Notes: a model not told the origin generated them from the letters alone. 64,000 bases of DNA from Caballeronia ptereochthonis (GCF_001545075.1 NZ_FCOB02000004.1:186001-250000), one strand, 5' to 3'. Shown: positions 1 through 9,509, numbered from the stretch's first letter. A program made the numbers and translations.

Positions 1-469
1 ACGCGCGAAATGCCCGCGTCCGTATGGCGCTGGTCATGGTGCACGGAGAGGGAAACTACGGCGCGCACCGTCTGCCTTCTGGCAGAACGGCGGCTAGAGA
101 AAAGACGCGGACGTTCTGCCGGTCAGGCAGCGAAACTGTTCGAAGGTCGACTACTGCAAGAATCCAAGGCATTGGCCCCGATCTGTGAAGATTCCAAATT
201 TTAGGTGCTCGCGAAAACGGAAGTCAACATAATTGACTCGAGCAGGACCAAAACAGGTTGGCGATTGCGGAGAAACGTTTCCGGGGACTTGCGGCATCTC
301 ACTAAATGCTTTCATCAGTCCGGACACGCAAGGATATAGAAAGCAGTTACGAGTCGATTCACGGCGGCTGATCGTGCGTCTTCGACTAATCCTGGGGCGT
401 GGGCGCTTGCGGGTTCATGGCATGCCTTCCCTGGATTTTCATTTTCTTCTCGGCGTTGTGAGCGGCGTG
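1..469. other. Left edge, no supported gene
   Basis: I see no convincing gene here. The short open frames, such as one at 10-204 on the plus strand, have arginine- and cysteine-rich products and no recognisable motif. The right part is simply downstream of the minus-strand ParB-like gene. The stretch could hold the decayed end of a gene lying outside the window. Confidence 0.4.
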
Positions 470-1111
470 CTACGAAGTCTTCGCACGTTTGGCTGGTTTG
501 GCCGAAGCGACGGCTTTTTGAAGTTTGAACCCGGGCAGCGTGCGAGCATCGGGACTCGACGCGAGGTGAATGGACTGCTCGACCACGGCATTGAACTGGA
601 ACTCGTTCGTCCACAGCGGAACACGGGTGCGATAAAAATCTGCCCACTGAAACTCGGCGAACGGCTCTGGAGTCTTGAGATATCCCCCTGCGTTTCTCAC
701 GAAGGCGGCCAGGCTTCGGTAAGGGTCATCGGCGAGGTCCTTGACGTCATCCGGAATCGCGGACAGTGCCCGGAGCATGCCGCGCTCGTCATAAGGATGG
801 ACCCATTTGTGCGCTATCACCGTGTTCCAGAACTCCTCGTTGGGGAGGCGCGAAAGGTCAGCAGCAACTTCGACGTATGCCTCGGCAATCCCGCTATCGG
901 CCAGGGCACGTGCGAGATGGTGATGGTCGATGATGTAATGCCGGTCTCTTTTGCCCAAGACCGTTGGAATCGGCGCGCTCTTGAGAAAATCTCTTAACGC
1001 CTTTGCATCAAGCGCTCTCAAATGCTTGCGCTTGGCATCCACTTCCAGCATCCCGACGGTCGCCTGCATTGGCCGAAGCTGTGCGATATCCACCCTCGTT
1101 ATGTTCGCCAT
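470..1111 (-). CDS. ParB-like nuclease family protein (ParBc_2)
   Basis: The product is 213 residues if it starts at the ATG whose product begins MANITRVDIAQL. An open extension upstream to 1159 has no family match, so I prefer the inner start. The N-terminal half carries the ParBc_2 pattern: a VDIAQLRP strand, then VLGKRDRHYIIDHHHLARAL at about residues 50-75. The DHHH cluster is the hallmark of this putative ParB/sulfiredoxin-fold family. These are stand-alone proteins with no DNA-binding HTH domain and no ParA partner nearby, so a role in chromosome partition is not implied. The function of the family is not established. The C-terminus is a basic Ala/Lys tail. No operon partner is visible. 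Confidence 0.75.
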   Translation of the reverse strand: MANITRVDIAQLRPMQATVGMLEVDAKRKHLRALDAKALRDFLKSAPIPTVLGKRDRHYIIDHHHLARALADSGIAEAYVEVAADLSRLPNEEFWNTVIAHKWVHPYDERGMLRALSAIPDDVKDLADDPYRSLAAFVRNAGGYLKTPEPFAEFQWADFYRTRVPLWTNEFQFNAVVEQSIHLASSPDARTLPGFKLQKAVASAKPAKRAKTS

Positions 1112-1291
1112 CGGTCGAGCTCTCCAAGTTCCGGAACATTCTACCCTCGCGTCAGACAAGCCAAGGTAGAAGAGTGGGGAGTCGTCCTGCTACGGACGCG
1201 TTCGAATGAATGACATCGAGCTTAAGAATCCCATCAGGTTCGACTGAGTATCCTCAGTAGTCGTCGTTCTCGACCGAAGCTGGAACATCCG

Positions 1292-1825
1292 ATGCCTGAG
1301 AACCGCTCATCTACGGTCAAATACCGGCCAGTGGCCAAGCTGTTGCATTGGTTGATGGTGCCACTCGTCCTCGCGCAGTTCATCATTGGCTGGACGATGC
1401 CGGACGTGCACCACGACACTGTTCCAACAGGCCTCATCAGCTGGCATCTGTCGGTCGGCGCGGCGATTATTGCGCTGATGCTCGTCCGCGCGGTCTTGCG
1501 ATTGATCGATGAGCCGGAAGCAATCGAGGCTTCATTCCTGCGGGATCGTCTATCAGGAGCGAATCATCTGCTGCTGTATGTGATGCTGATTGTGGTGCCT
1601 GTTACCGGCTGGGCCAATGCATCGGCTCGCGGATGGATTGTCCGACTGCTCGGCGTGTTTTACTACCCTCTCATTACGCGAAAGGGGTCTTCCGTCGGAC
1701 AGGTCATGGGTAACGTGCACGGATGGCTGGCATGGGCGCTACTGGTGCTGATCATCGTGCATGTTGCCATTGCGGCGTTTCATCACTTCGTGCTTCGCGA
1801 CGACGTGCTTCAACGCATGCTGTAG
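1292..1825 (+). CDS. Cytochrome b561 (CybB-type membrane haem protein)
   Basis: This 177-residue protein has four hydrophobic helices, at about residues 17-35, 48-67, 90-108 and 143-163, the usual size and topology for bacterial di-haem cytochrome b561. Candidate axial histidines lie in LLHWLM near the N-terminus, SWHLSV in helix 2, the VHGWLAW segment and HVAIAAFHH in helix 4. Members of the family pass electrons between quinol and partners at the inner membrane, and some act as superoxide:ubiquinone oxidoreductases. The gene stands alone, with no co-directional partner close by and no YceI gene, which often accompanies it. The family assignment is firm, but the physiological partner is unknown. 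Confidence 0.88.
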   Translation: MPENRSSTVKYRPVAKLLHWLMVPLVLAQFIIGWTMPDVHHDTVPTGLISWHLSVGAAIIALMLVRAVLRLIDEPEAIEASFLRDRLSGANHLLLYVMLIVVPVTGWANASARGWIVRLLGVFYYPLITRKGSSVGQVMGNVHGWLAWALLVLIIVHVAIAAFHHFVLRDDVLQRML

Positions 1826-1916
1826 TAGCCCCGGTGCCCGGTACGCACCTGATTCTCCCCGGTGGCACTCGACCGAAGCGCCAGCGTTACCCGATCTTCT
1901 ACTGCAGGACGCGCGA

Positions 1917-2237
1917 TCACGCGGTTTCGGGGCGTCGTGCGATCCGTGCTCGCACTTCAGGTGATGCCAGGCACGTAGCGACTGCCTCGTAACCGGGCGC
2001 GCCGGGGTAAGGCGCGACGCGGTTGGGCGGACTGTGATTGGCGGGACAAAGGATGACTGCCTCATCCGGTCCAATGGCCGTCAGGTCGAGAATCGCCGAA
2101 GAACGTGTCATCAGGAAAAGAGGCGTTCCTCCAGCTCTTGCCCGTTGTCGAAGTTCGGCGATCAGGGCTTCAGACCACGACCGAATCCGGCTCGGCACAG
2201 GCATGGCCCAGGGGCCCCCGGCGTTCGGATGCCACAT
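1917..2237 (-). CDS. Hypothetical protein, possibly a fragment
   Basis: This is a 106-residue open frame that I do not recognise. Its amino-acid make-up is ordinary and not arginine-rich like a shadow frame. It has a helix-forming segment, SWSEALIAELRQRARAGG, followed by hydrophobic strands (TPLFLMT, EAVILCP), which could be part of an alpha/beta fold. It reads convergently into the cytochrome b561 gene and has no partner. It may be a short real gene or the remnant of a longer one. No function is proposed. Confidence 0.35.
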   Translation of the reverse strand: MWHPNAGGPWAMPVPSRIRSWSEALIAELRQRARAGGTPLFLMTRSSAILDLTAIGPDEAVILCPANHSPPNRVAPYPGAPGYEAVATCLASPEVRARIARRPETA

Positions 2238-2605
2238 TTTTGTCAGCCAGCCTTAAGTGCTTCATAAGCTTTTCAGGTGGAAACTTGCGACTTGTCGAAG
2301 TATTGGAAGCAAGAGCCGCCATCGCCTTAGCCGGGCCCGGGTGAACCAGCGGCTACGTTCATCGACAGTTCAGGAACGGCCGGGTCGCAATTGTCCGAAG
2401 ATGCGTAATTGACTTCTCGGACTCGTGCCACGGCGGATCTGTCTGCGGCGGCTTTGGTGCATTTGAGATGCGATTTCCGATTCGGATGAATCGACTCGAA
2501 AAAACCTTTGCCCGGCAGAGATCTGAAATTCACACGCCAGCAGTCACGCCAATCGTTCACGCTGTCGAGGAAAGTACGGCCTTTCCCTGGAAGGACTCGC
2601 TCAAC
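2238..2605. other. Gene-poor stretch upstream of the sulfotransferase-like gene
   Basis: I find no gene I can support. The reading frame of the next gene is open back to an ATG at 2468, but those 46 extra codons have no family resemblance. The promoter of the downstream gene probably lies here, although I cannot pick out a clear -35/-10 pair. Confidence 0.35.
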
Positions 2606-4024
2606 ATGACCGATCTCGCTGCCGAGCTGTCTCGGCGCGCAGAGATTGTCGCGCCCGAAATCCGGGGGACGACCTCGGGAATAGAAATGACTGACAAACG
2701 TACGCCTGCCGAATTGCCCGAAACGGATCGCCAGCCTGCTCTGCGGCTCAAGACCTTGTTGATATGTTCAGCTAACCAAAACGAATCCGATGTCTTGGCG
2801 CGACTGATGACCAGGACCGGCATTCTCGGACGACCGCTTGAGTCTTTCGACCACTCAGGCGCGCGACCGCGCCATCCCGCTCGCGCCGGCGAGTTTCAGG
2901 AGCAGTCGGACATCGCCGGAGAACGGCGGACGACGGAGCATGGCGTGCTCTGCGCCAAGACGTGCCCCGAAGGCGTGGATGAAATCCTGCCCTCCTTCCC
3001 TCTCGGGTCGCTCACCGACCTCCGTCTGATCTATCTGACACGGCAAGACATTCTGGGGCAGGCGATCTCGCTCGCCCTGGCGCGGCAGACGCCGAGGCGG
3101 GCAACGGATACGGGAGAGCGATCGCCCGCGCACTACCCGGCATACCATAGCGAGGACATTCGTCGCATCTCGGAGGAACTGCTACACGAACGCACTCGCT
3201 GGGAACGCTATTTCGTGCGAAACGGCATCTCTCCTCTACGCATTGCGTACGAGGATGTCGTTGACAGACCACAACAGGTGGTCGAGCGGATCGCGGATTA
3301 TGCCGGCGTGATGCGATCGATGCCCGGTCAGGACAGTCCGCACGAGTCCGCATTAGAGGCCGATGAGGTCAGCGAGCATCGGGACATGCAGTCTCCGGAT
3401 GCCGGCGGCGGCGGTCCAACGCCGGAACGCGTGGCCGATCGCGAGGAGATCAGGCAGCATTGGGCACAGGCCGAAAACTTCGACCTGAGCTGGAACGAGC
3501 GCGCCAGGATGGCGGTCGACTTTCTCGAGCCGCAGGAGAAATGGGTCTGCGATATCGGCTGCGGGCCGGTCGAGGCTGTAAGAGCGTTACTGCCGCCCGA
3601 CGCAACCTATCTCGCGGCGGACATGAAGCAATGGGGTCCGCACGTGGCGCTTTGCGATCTGAACCTGCCCATGCTGCCGGAATGGGAGATGAGCGCGGCG
3701 GACGTGTGCATGTTTCTTGGCGTATTCGAATACGTGGCCGACCTGCCCCGGGCGATGCGGGCGATCGCCGCGCGGTGCGATACGCTGATCTTTTCCTACT
3801 GCTCGACCGACGTTACATCAGATCGCTGGTGGCTTTGGGCCAACAGCTATTCAGGAGCTGACATCGTCAACCTGCTGAGATCCATCGGGTTCGTGCTGCA
3901 AAAGATGGTCGCTTACCATCCCGGGCAATACGTCTTCCGGGCGAAGCGCCTGACCGGCATTCCCGCCGAAACGCGGCTTGCGTCACGAGCCAGTCGGCCG
4001 GTCAACCATAAAGATGGCGCATAA
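2606..4024 (+). CDS. Stf0-like sulfotransferase / SAM-methyltransferase fusion protein
   Basis: This is about 472 residues from an ATG preceded by AAGGA ten bases upstream; the frame is open back to 2468. The N-terminal half resembles Stf0 (trehalose 2-sulfotransferase) proteins. It has LRLIYLTRQDILGQAISLAL, the counterpart of the family's arginine-rich RRDKxxQAxSxxxA helix, then WERYFVRNGISPLRIAYEDV. The expected PAPS-binding loop (TPRSGST type) reads SANQNES instead, so sulfotransferase activity is doubtful. The C-terminal half (about residues 290-450) is a class I methyltransferase-like fold with motif I CDIGCGPVE, followed by YLAADM and FEYVADLPRAM. Neither substrate nor partner can be named. 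I infer a two-domain enzyme that may modify a sugar or lipid head group. Confidence 0.7.
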   Translation: MTDLAAELSRRAEIVAPEIRGTTSGIEMTDKRTPAELPETDRQPALRLKTLLICSANQNESDVLARLMTRTGILGRPLESFDHSGARPRHPARAGEFQEQSDIAGERRTTEHGVLCAKTCPEGVDEILPSFPLGSLTDLRLIYLTRQDILGQAISLALARQTPRRATDTGERSPAHYPAYHSEDIRRISEELLHERTRWERYFVRNGISPLRIAYEDVVDRPQQVVERIADYAGVMRSMPGQDSPHESALEADEVSEHRDMQSPDAGGGGPTPERVADREEIRQHWAQAENFDLSWNERARMAVDFLEPQEKWVCDIGCGPVEAVRALLPPDATYLAADMKQWGPHVALCDLNLPMLPEWEMSAADVCMFLGVFEYVADLPRAMRAIAARCDTLIFSYCSTDVTSDRWWLWANSYSGADIVNLLRSIGFVLQKMVAYHPGQYVFRAKRLTGIPAETRLASRASRPVNHKDGA

Positions 4025-4233
4025 CGCGCAAGGAAACTTTTCGTAGATCGATGCCTTTGCCGCCGCCAGCGGCCAGCTTGGCTTCAGCGCCATCGTATCG
4101 GGTTCGCGAATATCCAGTCGCCGGTGTGGTCCGCGTGCCGCAGTCAGTTCGGTTATTATGTGAGCCTTTACGAAATATTACGGGGAGCCGCAGAGCATCC
4201 GGCCTCACTGGCGGTGCGGCATTTTCTTTCTAC

Positions 4234-5010
4234 ATGCAAGTCAATAATGCCCGACGTTGGGCACCACGCGGCCCGCGCCGCTGGATCGTCGCTGCGGCAG
4301 CGCTGGTCGTCGCCGCCGGTATCCGACTGCTGCTACATCCATTGCTCGGGCCGATCATGCCCGGTACGGCGTTCCTCATCGCCGCCGTGCTGATCGAGTA
4401 TCTCTGCGGCCTCGCGCCAGCCCTTGTCGTGATGTTCAGCGGACTGTGCCTTGCAGACTATCTGTTCGTTCCGCCTTATGGTCACATCGAGGTGTTCGAT
4501 CAGTCCGACCTTGCGCTGCTGGTCTCATATCCGCTGATCACGTTCCTCGTCATTACGCTGGTCGAGCGTCTGCGCCGTGCGCAATTCCGCGCCGAACTGC
4601 TCGCGGCGGTTGCGCAGTCGCGCTACGAGATGCTGCTGCGCCACGACAACGAACGCGTGCTCGCGCGCCGTGCCACGGACGAAACACACCGGATGCTGCA
4701 TCACATCGCGCAACACAACCGCTCGCTGATTCAGATTCAGGCGCTGGAGCGCAAGCCGTTTACGCAGTCGGACCCGAGACCCGACACCGCGCCCGGACCA
4801 GGCGATGCGTCGGCGGTCGGCATCGCGCCGGGCCCACGCCACGCGGAGGTGCATCGCGACGACGTCGCGCGCATCAGCAGCGGATTGTCGCCCGGGCATC
4901 ACCGGATCCGCTTCAAGTCGGGCGAACACGACTGGAAGCCCGTCGAGTGCGTCTGCGAACGCTTCGCCACTCATGCGGGTGACTTCCTCGTACTCCGGAT
5001 CGAAGACTGA
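4234..5010 (+). CDS. DUF4118-type membrane sensor protein without a kinase domain
   Basis: The start chosen gives MQVNNARRW; the frame is open back to 4051, but that extension is not conserved-looking. The product is about 258 residues. Four closely spaced hydrophobic helices (about residues 15-120) match the DUF4118 transmembrane module found in KdpD and related sensors, including the motif-like ADYLFVPPYG between helices. A helical, charged coiled-coil-like segment (about 125-170) follows. The C-terminal 60 residues (RIRFKSGEHDWKPVEC onward) look like the last strands of a PAS-like domain. There is no HisKA or ATPase domain, so it is not a complete histidine kinase. It ends two bases before the downstream hydrolase gene, so the two are probably co-transcribed. 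Confidence 0.65.
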   Translation: MQVNNARRWAPRGPRRWIVAAAALVVAAGIRLLLHPLLGPIMPGTAFLIAAVLIEYLCGLAPALVVMFSGLCLADYLFVPPYGHIEVFDQSDLALLVSYPLITFLVITLVERLRRAQFRAELLAAVAQSRYEMLLRHDNERVLARRATDETHRMLHHIAQHNRSLIQIQALERKPFTQSDPRPDTAPGPGDASAVGIAPGPRHAEVHRDDVARISSGLSPGHHRIRFKSGEHDWKPVECVCERFATHAGDFLVLRIED

Positions 5011-5012
5011 CG

Positions 5013-5900
5013 ATGGACACACCCGGCACGTTGCTGAACGAAGATGGCGACCATGCGGTATTGCTGCTGCACGGCCTGTCGAGCTCGCCGCTGGAAATGC
5101 GCTTTCTCGCCCGTTATTTGAACGGCGAGAACTTTACGACCTGCGTTCCCGTGCTCGAAGGTTATAGCGCCGGCACCGCGGAGCAGCCAATGGAGCAATG
5201 GATCGATGCCGCCCTCGCGGCATACGACTCGCTCGCTGCCCGATATCCGCGGGTTTCCGTCTGCGGCCTGTCGATCGGCGCGGCGCTCGCGCTCTCGGTG
5301 GTGCGAAGGCGGCCGTCGGCGCAGGCGCTCGTCCTGCTCTCGCTGACGCTTTCCTACGATGGCTGGGCGATCCCGTGGTACCGCTTCCTGCTCGACTGGG
5401 TCTACTACACGCCGATGCGCACCCGCTGGCGCTATCGCGAGCACGAGCCGTTCGGTTTGCGAAACGAAGCGCTGCGTGGAAAGATTGCCCGCGCGATGCA
5501 GCGTAACGCGATCAGCGAAGTCGGCCCCGCGTCCATTTCGGTGCCCGCGCTGCACGAAGCGAGCCGGCTCGCGGCTTTGGTGCGCGCGGAGCTGAAAGAC
5601 GTCCGGCGCGATTGCCTGATCATTCATGCCATCGATGACGAAACTTCGAGCCCCCACAATGCCCGCTTTGTCGCGGCGAATATCGGTGCGTCTTTCTTGC
5701 GCACCATCTGGCTGGACGATTCCTATCACATGATCACGTCCGACAACGAGCGAGAGGTCGTTGCGCGCGAATGCGCTTCTTTCCTGCGCGACAGCGCGGC
5801 GGCCAGCAGCGCCGCCGATGGCGGCAGCATGCCGGTCGTGTCGCGCGCGCTCGCACGCCGGCTGCGGCAGCTCGCGGCAATCGGCAAGGAGCGCGTGTGA
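5013..5900 (+). CDS. Alpha/beta hydrolase (carboxylesterase/lysophospholipase-like)
   Basis: The 295-residue product has a classic alpha/beta-hydrolase layout: an oxyanion HG at residues 20-21 (LLLHGLSSSP), the nucleophile elbow GLSIG with Ser87, an acidic residue in IHAIDDE (Asp208/209) and the catalytic His239 in DSYHMIT. This resembles monoacylglycerol lipase or carboxylesterase (Est30-like) members. There is no signal peptide, so it is cytoplasmic. The 3' end overlaps the GTG start of the MipA-like gene in a GTGA arrangement, which indicates translational coupling. The upstream DUF4118 gene ends two bases before this start, so the three genes look like one operon. The natural substrate is unknown. 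Confidence 0.85.
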   Translation: MDTPGTLLNEDGDHAVLLLHGLSSSPLEMRFLARYLNGENFTTCVPVLEGYSAGTAEQPMEQWIDAALAAYDSLAARYPRVSVCGLSIGAALALSVVRRRPSAQALVLLSLTLSYDGWAIPWYRFLLDWVYYTPMRTRWRYREHEPFGLRNEALRGKIARAMQRNAISEVGPASISVPALHEASRLAALVRAELKDVRRDCLIIHAIDDETSSPHNARFVAANIGASFLRTIWLDDSYHMITSDNEREVVARECASFLRDSAAASSAADGGSMPVVSRALARRLRQLAAIGKERV

Positions 5901-6724
5901 AGCCGTCCCGCGCGCTGCGATGGATCACGCCATGGACGGTGGGCATCGCCGTCTGGCTCACGGGCTTCGCGATGCAGGCCGCTCATGCGGATACCGGTGC
6001 GCAGTCCGGCACGGACGACGCGCAGGCCGCCGACGTGAGCGCCTGGAAAATCGGCATCGGCCCGGCGATCCTGGTCACCCCCGCGTTTCCGGGCTCCTCC
6101 AGCCTGAAGGTCTATCCACTGCCCGCCCAGGACGTCTCATGGGATGACCGAATCTTCTCGCAGGGGCCGGACGTGCTGGGCGTGAACGCGCTGCGCGGCA
6201 AGGACTATCACGTCGGCACGTCGATCAGCTTCGACTTCCAGTCGCGCACCTCGTCCGACGATCCGCGCCTGCGCGGCCTCCCGGATGTGCACTGGGGCCC
6301 GAAGCTGCGTCTGTTCGCCGACTATACATGGTGGGCTTTCACCGGGTCGATGGCCCTGTACCAGGACATCGGCGGCACCGGGCAGGGCAAGACCGTGATG
6401 ACCGACCTTGTCGCGTCCGTACCGTCGGGCCGGTTGCTGGTCTCGGTCGGACCTGGCTTCACCTGGGCCGACGCCGCATATACCCGCACCTTCTTCGGCG
6501 TCTCGGCGGCGCAAAGCGCTGCGTCGCATCTGCCGCAATATCAGACAGGCTCCGGCATCCGCGACGTGCACATGAACGTGGACGCGACCTACGATTTTTC
6601 GCGACACTGGACGAGCAGCCTCGCGCTGACCGCAGGGCGTCTCGAACACTATGCCGCGGCGAGCCCCATCACCGAGCGCCGCCTCGAACTCAACGCGATG
6701 GCCTCGGTCAACTATCGTTTCTAG
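5897..6724 (+). CDS. MipA/OmpV family outer-membrane protein
   Basis: The GTG at 5897 overlaps the stop of the hydrolase gene and gives a 275-residue precursor. A Sec signal peptide (residues 1 to about 31, hydrophobic WTVGIAVWLTGFAMQAAHA) ends at an AHA|D cleavage site. The mature part shows the MipA/OmpV pattern: a WKIGIGPAILVTPAFPGS strand near the N-terminus, repeated amphipathic strands, and a terminal NYRF with C-terminal phenylalanine typical of BAM-assembled barrels. The family includes MipA, which scaffolds MltA and PBP1B, and OmpV porin-like proteins. The specific role cannot be deduced. Its operon with a hydrolase and a sensor-like protein suggests envelope lipid or cell-wall maintenance, which is only an inference. 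Confidence 0.85.
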   Translation: MKPSRALRWITPWTVGIAVWLTGFAMQAAHADTGAQSGTDDAQAADVSAWKIGIGPAILVTPAFPGSSSLKVYPLPAQDVSWDDRIFSQGPDVLGVNALRGKDYHVGTSISFDFQSRTSSDDPRLRGLPDVHWGPKLRLFADYTWWAFTGSMALYQDIGGTGQGKTVMTDLVASVPSGRLLVSVGPGFTWADAAYTRTFFGVSAAQSAASHLPQYQTGSGIRDVHMNVDATYDFSRHWTSSLALTAGRLEHYAAASPITERRLELNAMASVNYRF

Positions 6725-6863
6725 CGGGGGCGCGGGTCTCGTCGTGTGCGGCAACCCGTGCTTCGGATCACGCGCCTGAACCCACGTCACGGATGCAGCC
6801 GGCAGGCATGCCTCGCACGCCGCCGGTCATGCTCAGCCCGACGGCGTGCGACGGCTCATCCCA

Positions 6864-8549
6864 TCAGAACCCATCTTCCTCGAAGCCAGGAAGCGAACGG
6901 GTGCGCTCACGCGCGACGGACGACAGGCGCTGCGGATCGAGACCGAGCAGGCGCAGGATCGTCGGCGCGACCTGCGTGGTCAGCACGCGATCGTCGACGG
7001 TCCGCCCGGCCTGGCGCGCGCCGGGCACATAGACGACGAGCGCCAGATGGCTGTCGTCGGGCGCGTTCCCGCCATGCTCCTCGTCCTTCGCGGTGCTCGA
7101 CGTATAGATCACGCCGGGATTGGGCTGCACGACGATATCCGGCGTGCGACCTTCTTTCGGATCGCCGAACACCGCGCCAACGCGACGGCCATACAGCAGA
7201 TAGGCCATCGGACCGTCGGCGCAGATGCCCGGCGCATTGCAGCTCAGATTGTCCTTGAGCGTCCTGACGACCTGTTCCAGCTGGTTCTGATCGCGCAGCC
7301 AGACGAGGCCGACATCATCGGTCTGAACGAAGCCCGTGCCGACGAGTCCCGTACCGTCGTTCAGATTGCCGCTTGCGGTCGCGTTCTGGCCGAACTTGCC
7401 CGCCGGATCGAGGTAATCGTTCGCCTCGAGCAACTTCGTGAGCGTGTCGCCGTTCTTCACGAGCTTCGTATGATCGGTCGGCGACTGGCCATGCTTCGAC
7501 GTCACGATGATGGCCGTCGACCGATACAGGCCGCGCTGCTTCAATTCGTTCACGATGCGCCCGAGCGACGCATCGATATACGCAATCGCCGCGCTCACTT
7601 GCGGCCCCGGCGTGAAGCTCGCATCGAGATAGCCGCCGCCCGACGCGACGGTCGCTTTCTGCGCGACGCTCAAGGTCTGGAAGTCGGCCCCGAAGATCGC
7701 GGGCACGCCGGGCGACTTGTCGCCCGTCGAGTTCTTGCCGTCGATCTGATTGATGAGCCCCTGCACATGAAGGTCGTCGAACGTCTCGGTGTGCGTATAG
7801 ACATCCGTGTAGTTCGTGTTGGTCTTCGGATCGATGGAGTTGATCTCGGTGCGCGCGAGATCGTCGACGCCGGCGCCTGACGGGCCATTGAGCCAGTCAT
7901 AGCCCCACGCGTGCTTGTCGGCCCATGCGGTGGGCACGTTCGGCAAGCCCTGCCTGACGACTTCGAACACCGTGTTGGTCTTCAGGTAGTCGTGCGGATA
8001 GACGGGCTTGCACACGCCGTCGATCTTCGCATGCGGAATTGCCTGCGGATTGAACGCACCGCCGCCGTCGAGATGGACGAGCGCGCCGCCGTTCTCGGCA
8101 TCGATGCCGGCGGTCTCGTCGAACACGACGTTCCATCCCTGCTTGCCGGTGCAGTTCGTATCCGATGGCGCGTAGAGCGTGCGGTCATACGACACATCGT
8201 AGAACAGCCCTGTCGTCTTCGGGGAGCCGCCGGTCACGAGCGCGGCAAGGCCGGGAAACGAATCCGACAGGCCCGGCGTGTACGCGTTCGTGTAGGTCGC
8301 GCCGGATTTTGCGAGCAGCGCAAGGTTGGGACAGGCATTCGACGCGACGCAGCGCGCGACGTCCTGTTCATGCAGCCCGTCGAAGCTGATCAGCAGAACA
8401 TGCCGGACCGTGCCGTTCCCTTCGCGATCGTGCCCGTGTGAATGTCCGTCGTCGCGCGCCGCTGCGCTGGACGCGTGAAGTGCGGCCATCGTCAAGACAA
8501 CGGCGGAAATTGCGCGCGGCACAAAGGTTCCCTTGCCCGTCTTCTTCAT
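6864..8549 (-). CDS. Secreted alkaline-phosphatase-superfamily phosphodiesterase
   Basis: The 561-residue precursor has a signal peptide (MKKTGKG then a hydrophobic stretch to ASSAAA). Superfamily features are clear: LLISFDGLHEQDV with the first metal-binding Asp near residue 55, SDSFPGLAALVTGG containing the likely Ser/Thr nucleophile, VTSKHGQSPTDH, and EEHGGNAPDDSH with further metal ligands. This order matches type I phosphodiesterase/nucleotide pyrophosphatase and related AP-superfamily enzymes. The mature N-terminus is rich in His and Asp (GHSHGHDREG), which could bind metal. It is monocistronic and divergent from the histidine-kinase remnant at 8752. The substrate, nucleotide or phospholipid, cannot be told from sequence. 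Confidence 0.85.
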   Translation of the reverse strand: MKKTGKGTFVPRAISAVVLTMAALHASSAAARDDGHSHGHDREGNGTVRHVLLISFDGLHEQDVARCVASNACPNLALLAKSGATYTNAYTPGLSDSFPGLAALVTGGSPKTTGLFYDVSYDRTLYAPSDTNCTGKQGWNVVFDETAGIDAENGGALVHLDGGGAFNPQAIPHAKIDGVCKPVYPHDYLKTNTVFEVVRQGLPNVPTAWADKHAWGYDWLNGPSGAGVDDLARTEINSIDPKTNTNYTDVYTHTETFDDLHVQGLINQIDGKNSTGDKSPGVPAIFGADFQTLSVAQKATVASGGGYLDASFTPGPQVSAAIAYIDASLGRIVNELKQRGLYRSTAIIVTSKHGQSPTDHTKLVKNGDTLTKLLEANDYLDPAGKFGQNATASGNLNDGTGLVGTGFVQTDDVGLVWLRDQNQLEQVVRTLKDNLSCNAPGICADGPMAYLLYGRRVGAVFGDPKEGRTPDIVVQPNPGVIYTSSTAKDEEHGGNAPDDSHLALVVYVPGARQAGRTVDDRVLTTQVAPTILRLLGLDPQRLSSVARERTRSLPGFEEDGF

Positions 8550-8751
8550 GTCTCGTCCCGATCGGTTGGTTGATGAGTGCTGCTTGAGGCCCGATCACTG
8601 TGCTATGCGAGTGCTACGAAACCATGAAGGAGAGCTTTCGATCGGCTTCGTTCGAGGCGATTTATCTTTTCGATCGAGAGGCTTGCATCTTTGTTTCCTA
8701 AGCCTCCCTTAAGCATCGTTATGCTGCAGGAGGCGCTGCGGCTCCGACAAG

Positions 8752-9464
8752 CTCCATACGCGCATCGCGATGGAGCGGGTGCCGAGCGAGCTCGACCCGC
8801 TCATCGCGTCGCTCAACGGCATGCTCGCCGGGCTGGAGAGCAGCTTCCAGCGGCTTTCTCAACTCACCGCCGATCTCGCGCACGACATGCGAACGCCGCT
8901 CGCCAACATGCGCGGCTCGACCGAGGTGGCGCTCGCGCGCCCGCGTTCCGTGGAGGAGTATCAGGCGCTGCCCGTATCGAATGTGGAGGAATGCGAGCGC
9001 CTTTCGCGGATGATCGAAAACGTGCTTTTTCTCGCGCGCGCGGAGCATCCGCAGTTCACGCGGCCCATGCGCGAATTCGATGCCGACGAGGAGTTGCGGC
9101 GCATCGCGGAATACTTCGAGGGTCCCGCTGAAGACGCCGGCGTGCGGATCGTCGTGTGCGGCTCGGACAGGGTGACGGCCGATGTCGAGCTCTTCCGGCG
9201 CGCGGTGAGCAATCTGCTCGCCAATGCGGTGCGTTACACGCCGCGCAAGGGGATCATCCACGCTGTCGGTGCACGCGAACCCCGGGCACGCGCGCGTATG
9301 CGTAGAAAACGAAGGCGAGCGGATCGGCGGGGCTCGGGCTCGCCATCGTCCGGACCATCATGGAGCTTCACGGCGGCCATGCGTACGCCGAGAGCGATGC
9401 ACTCAGCACGCGCTTCGTGCTGTCCTTTCCTCATGCGGGCGGGCGCGCTGCGTCGCGTTCCTGA
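8752..9464 (+). pseudogene. Decayed heavy-metal sensor histidine kinase (CusS/IrlS type)
   Basis: The first part reads as the end of a HAMP domain followed by an intact HisKA region: VPSELDPLIASLNGML, then TADLAHDMRTPLANM with the phospho-accepting histidine, then EECERLSRMIENVLFLARAE. The ATPase N-box FRRAVSNLLANAVRYTPRKG is present. After that the frame shifts: the family sequence PGHARVCVENEGERI continues in the +2 frame near 9265-9325. The G-box GLGLAIVRTIMELHGGHAY then follows directly at about 9330-9380 in a third frame, ending with a stop at 9462. The segment between ENEGERI and GLGLAIV is deleted and the sensor part is missing at the 5' end. No response-regulator gene is adjacent. It is therefore a non-functional remnant. 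Confidence 0.85.
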
Positions 9465-9509
9465 CGCGTCGAGCGCCATTGCGCAAGTCGTCGAACGCGT
9501 AGCAACGCA

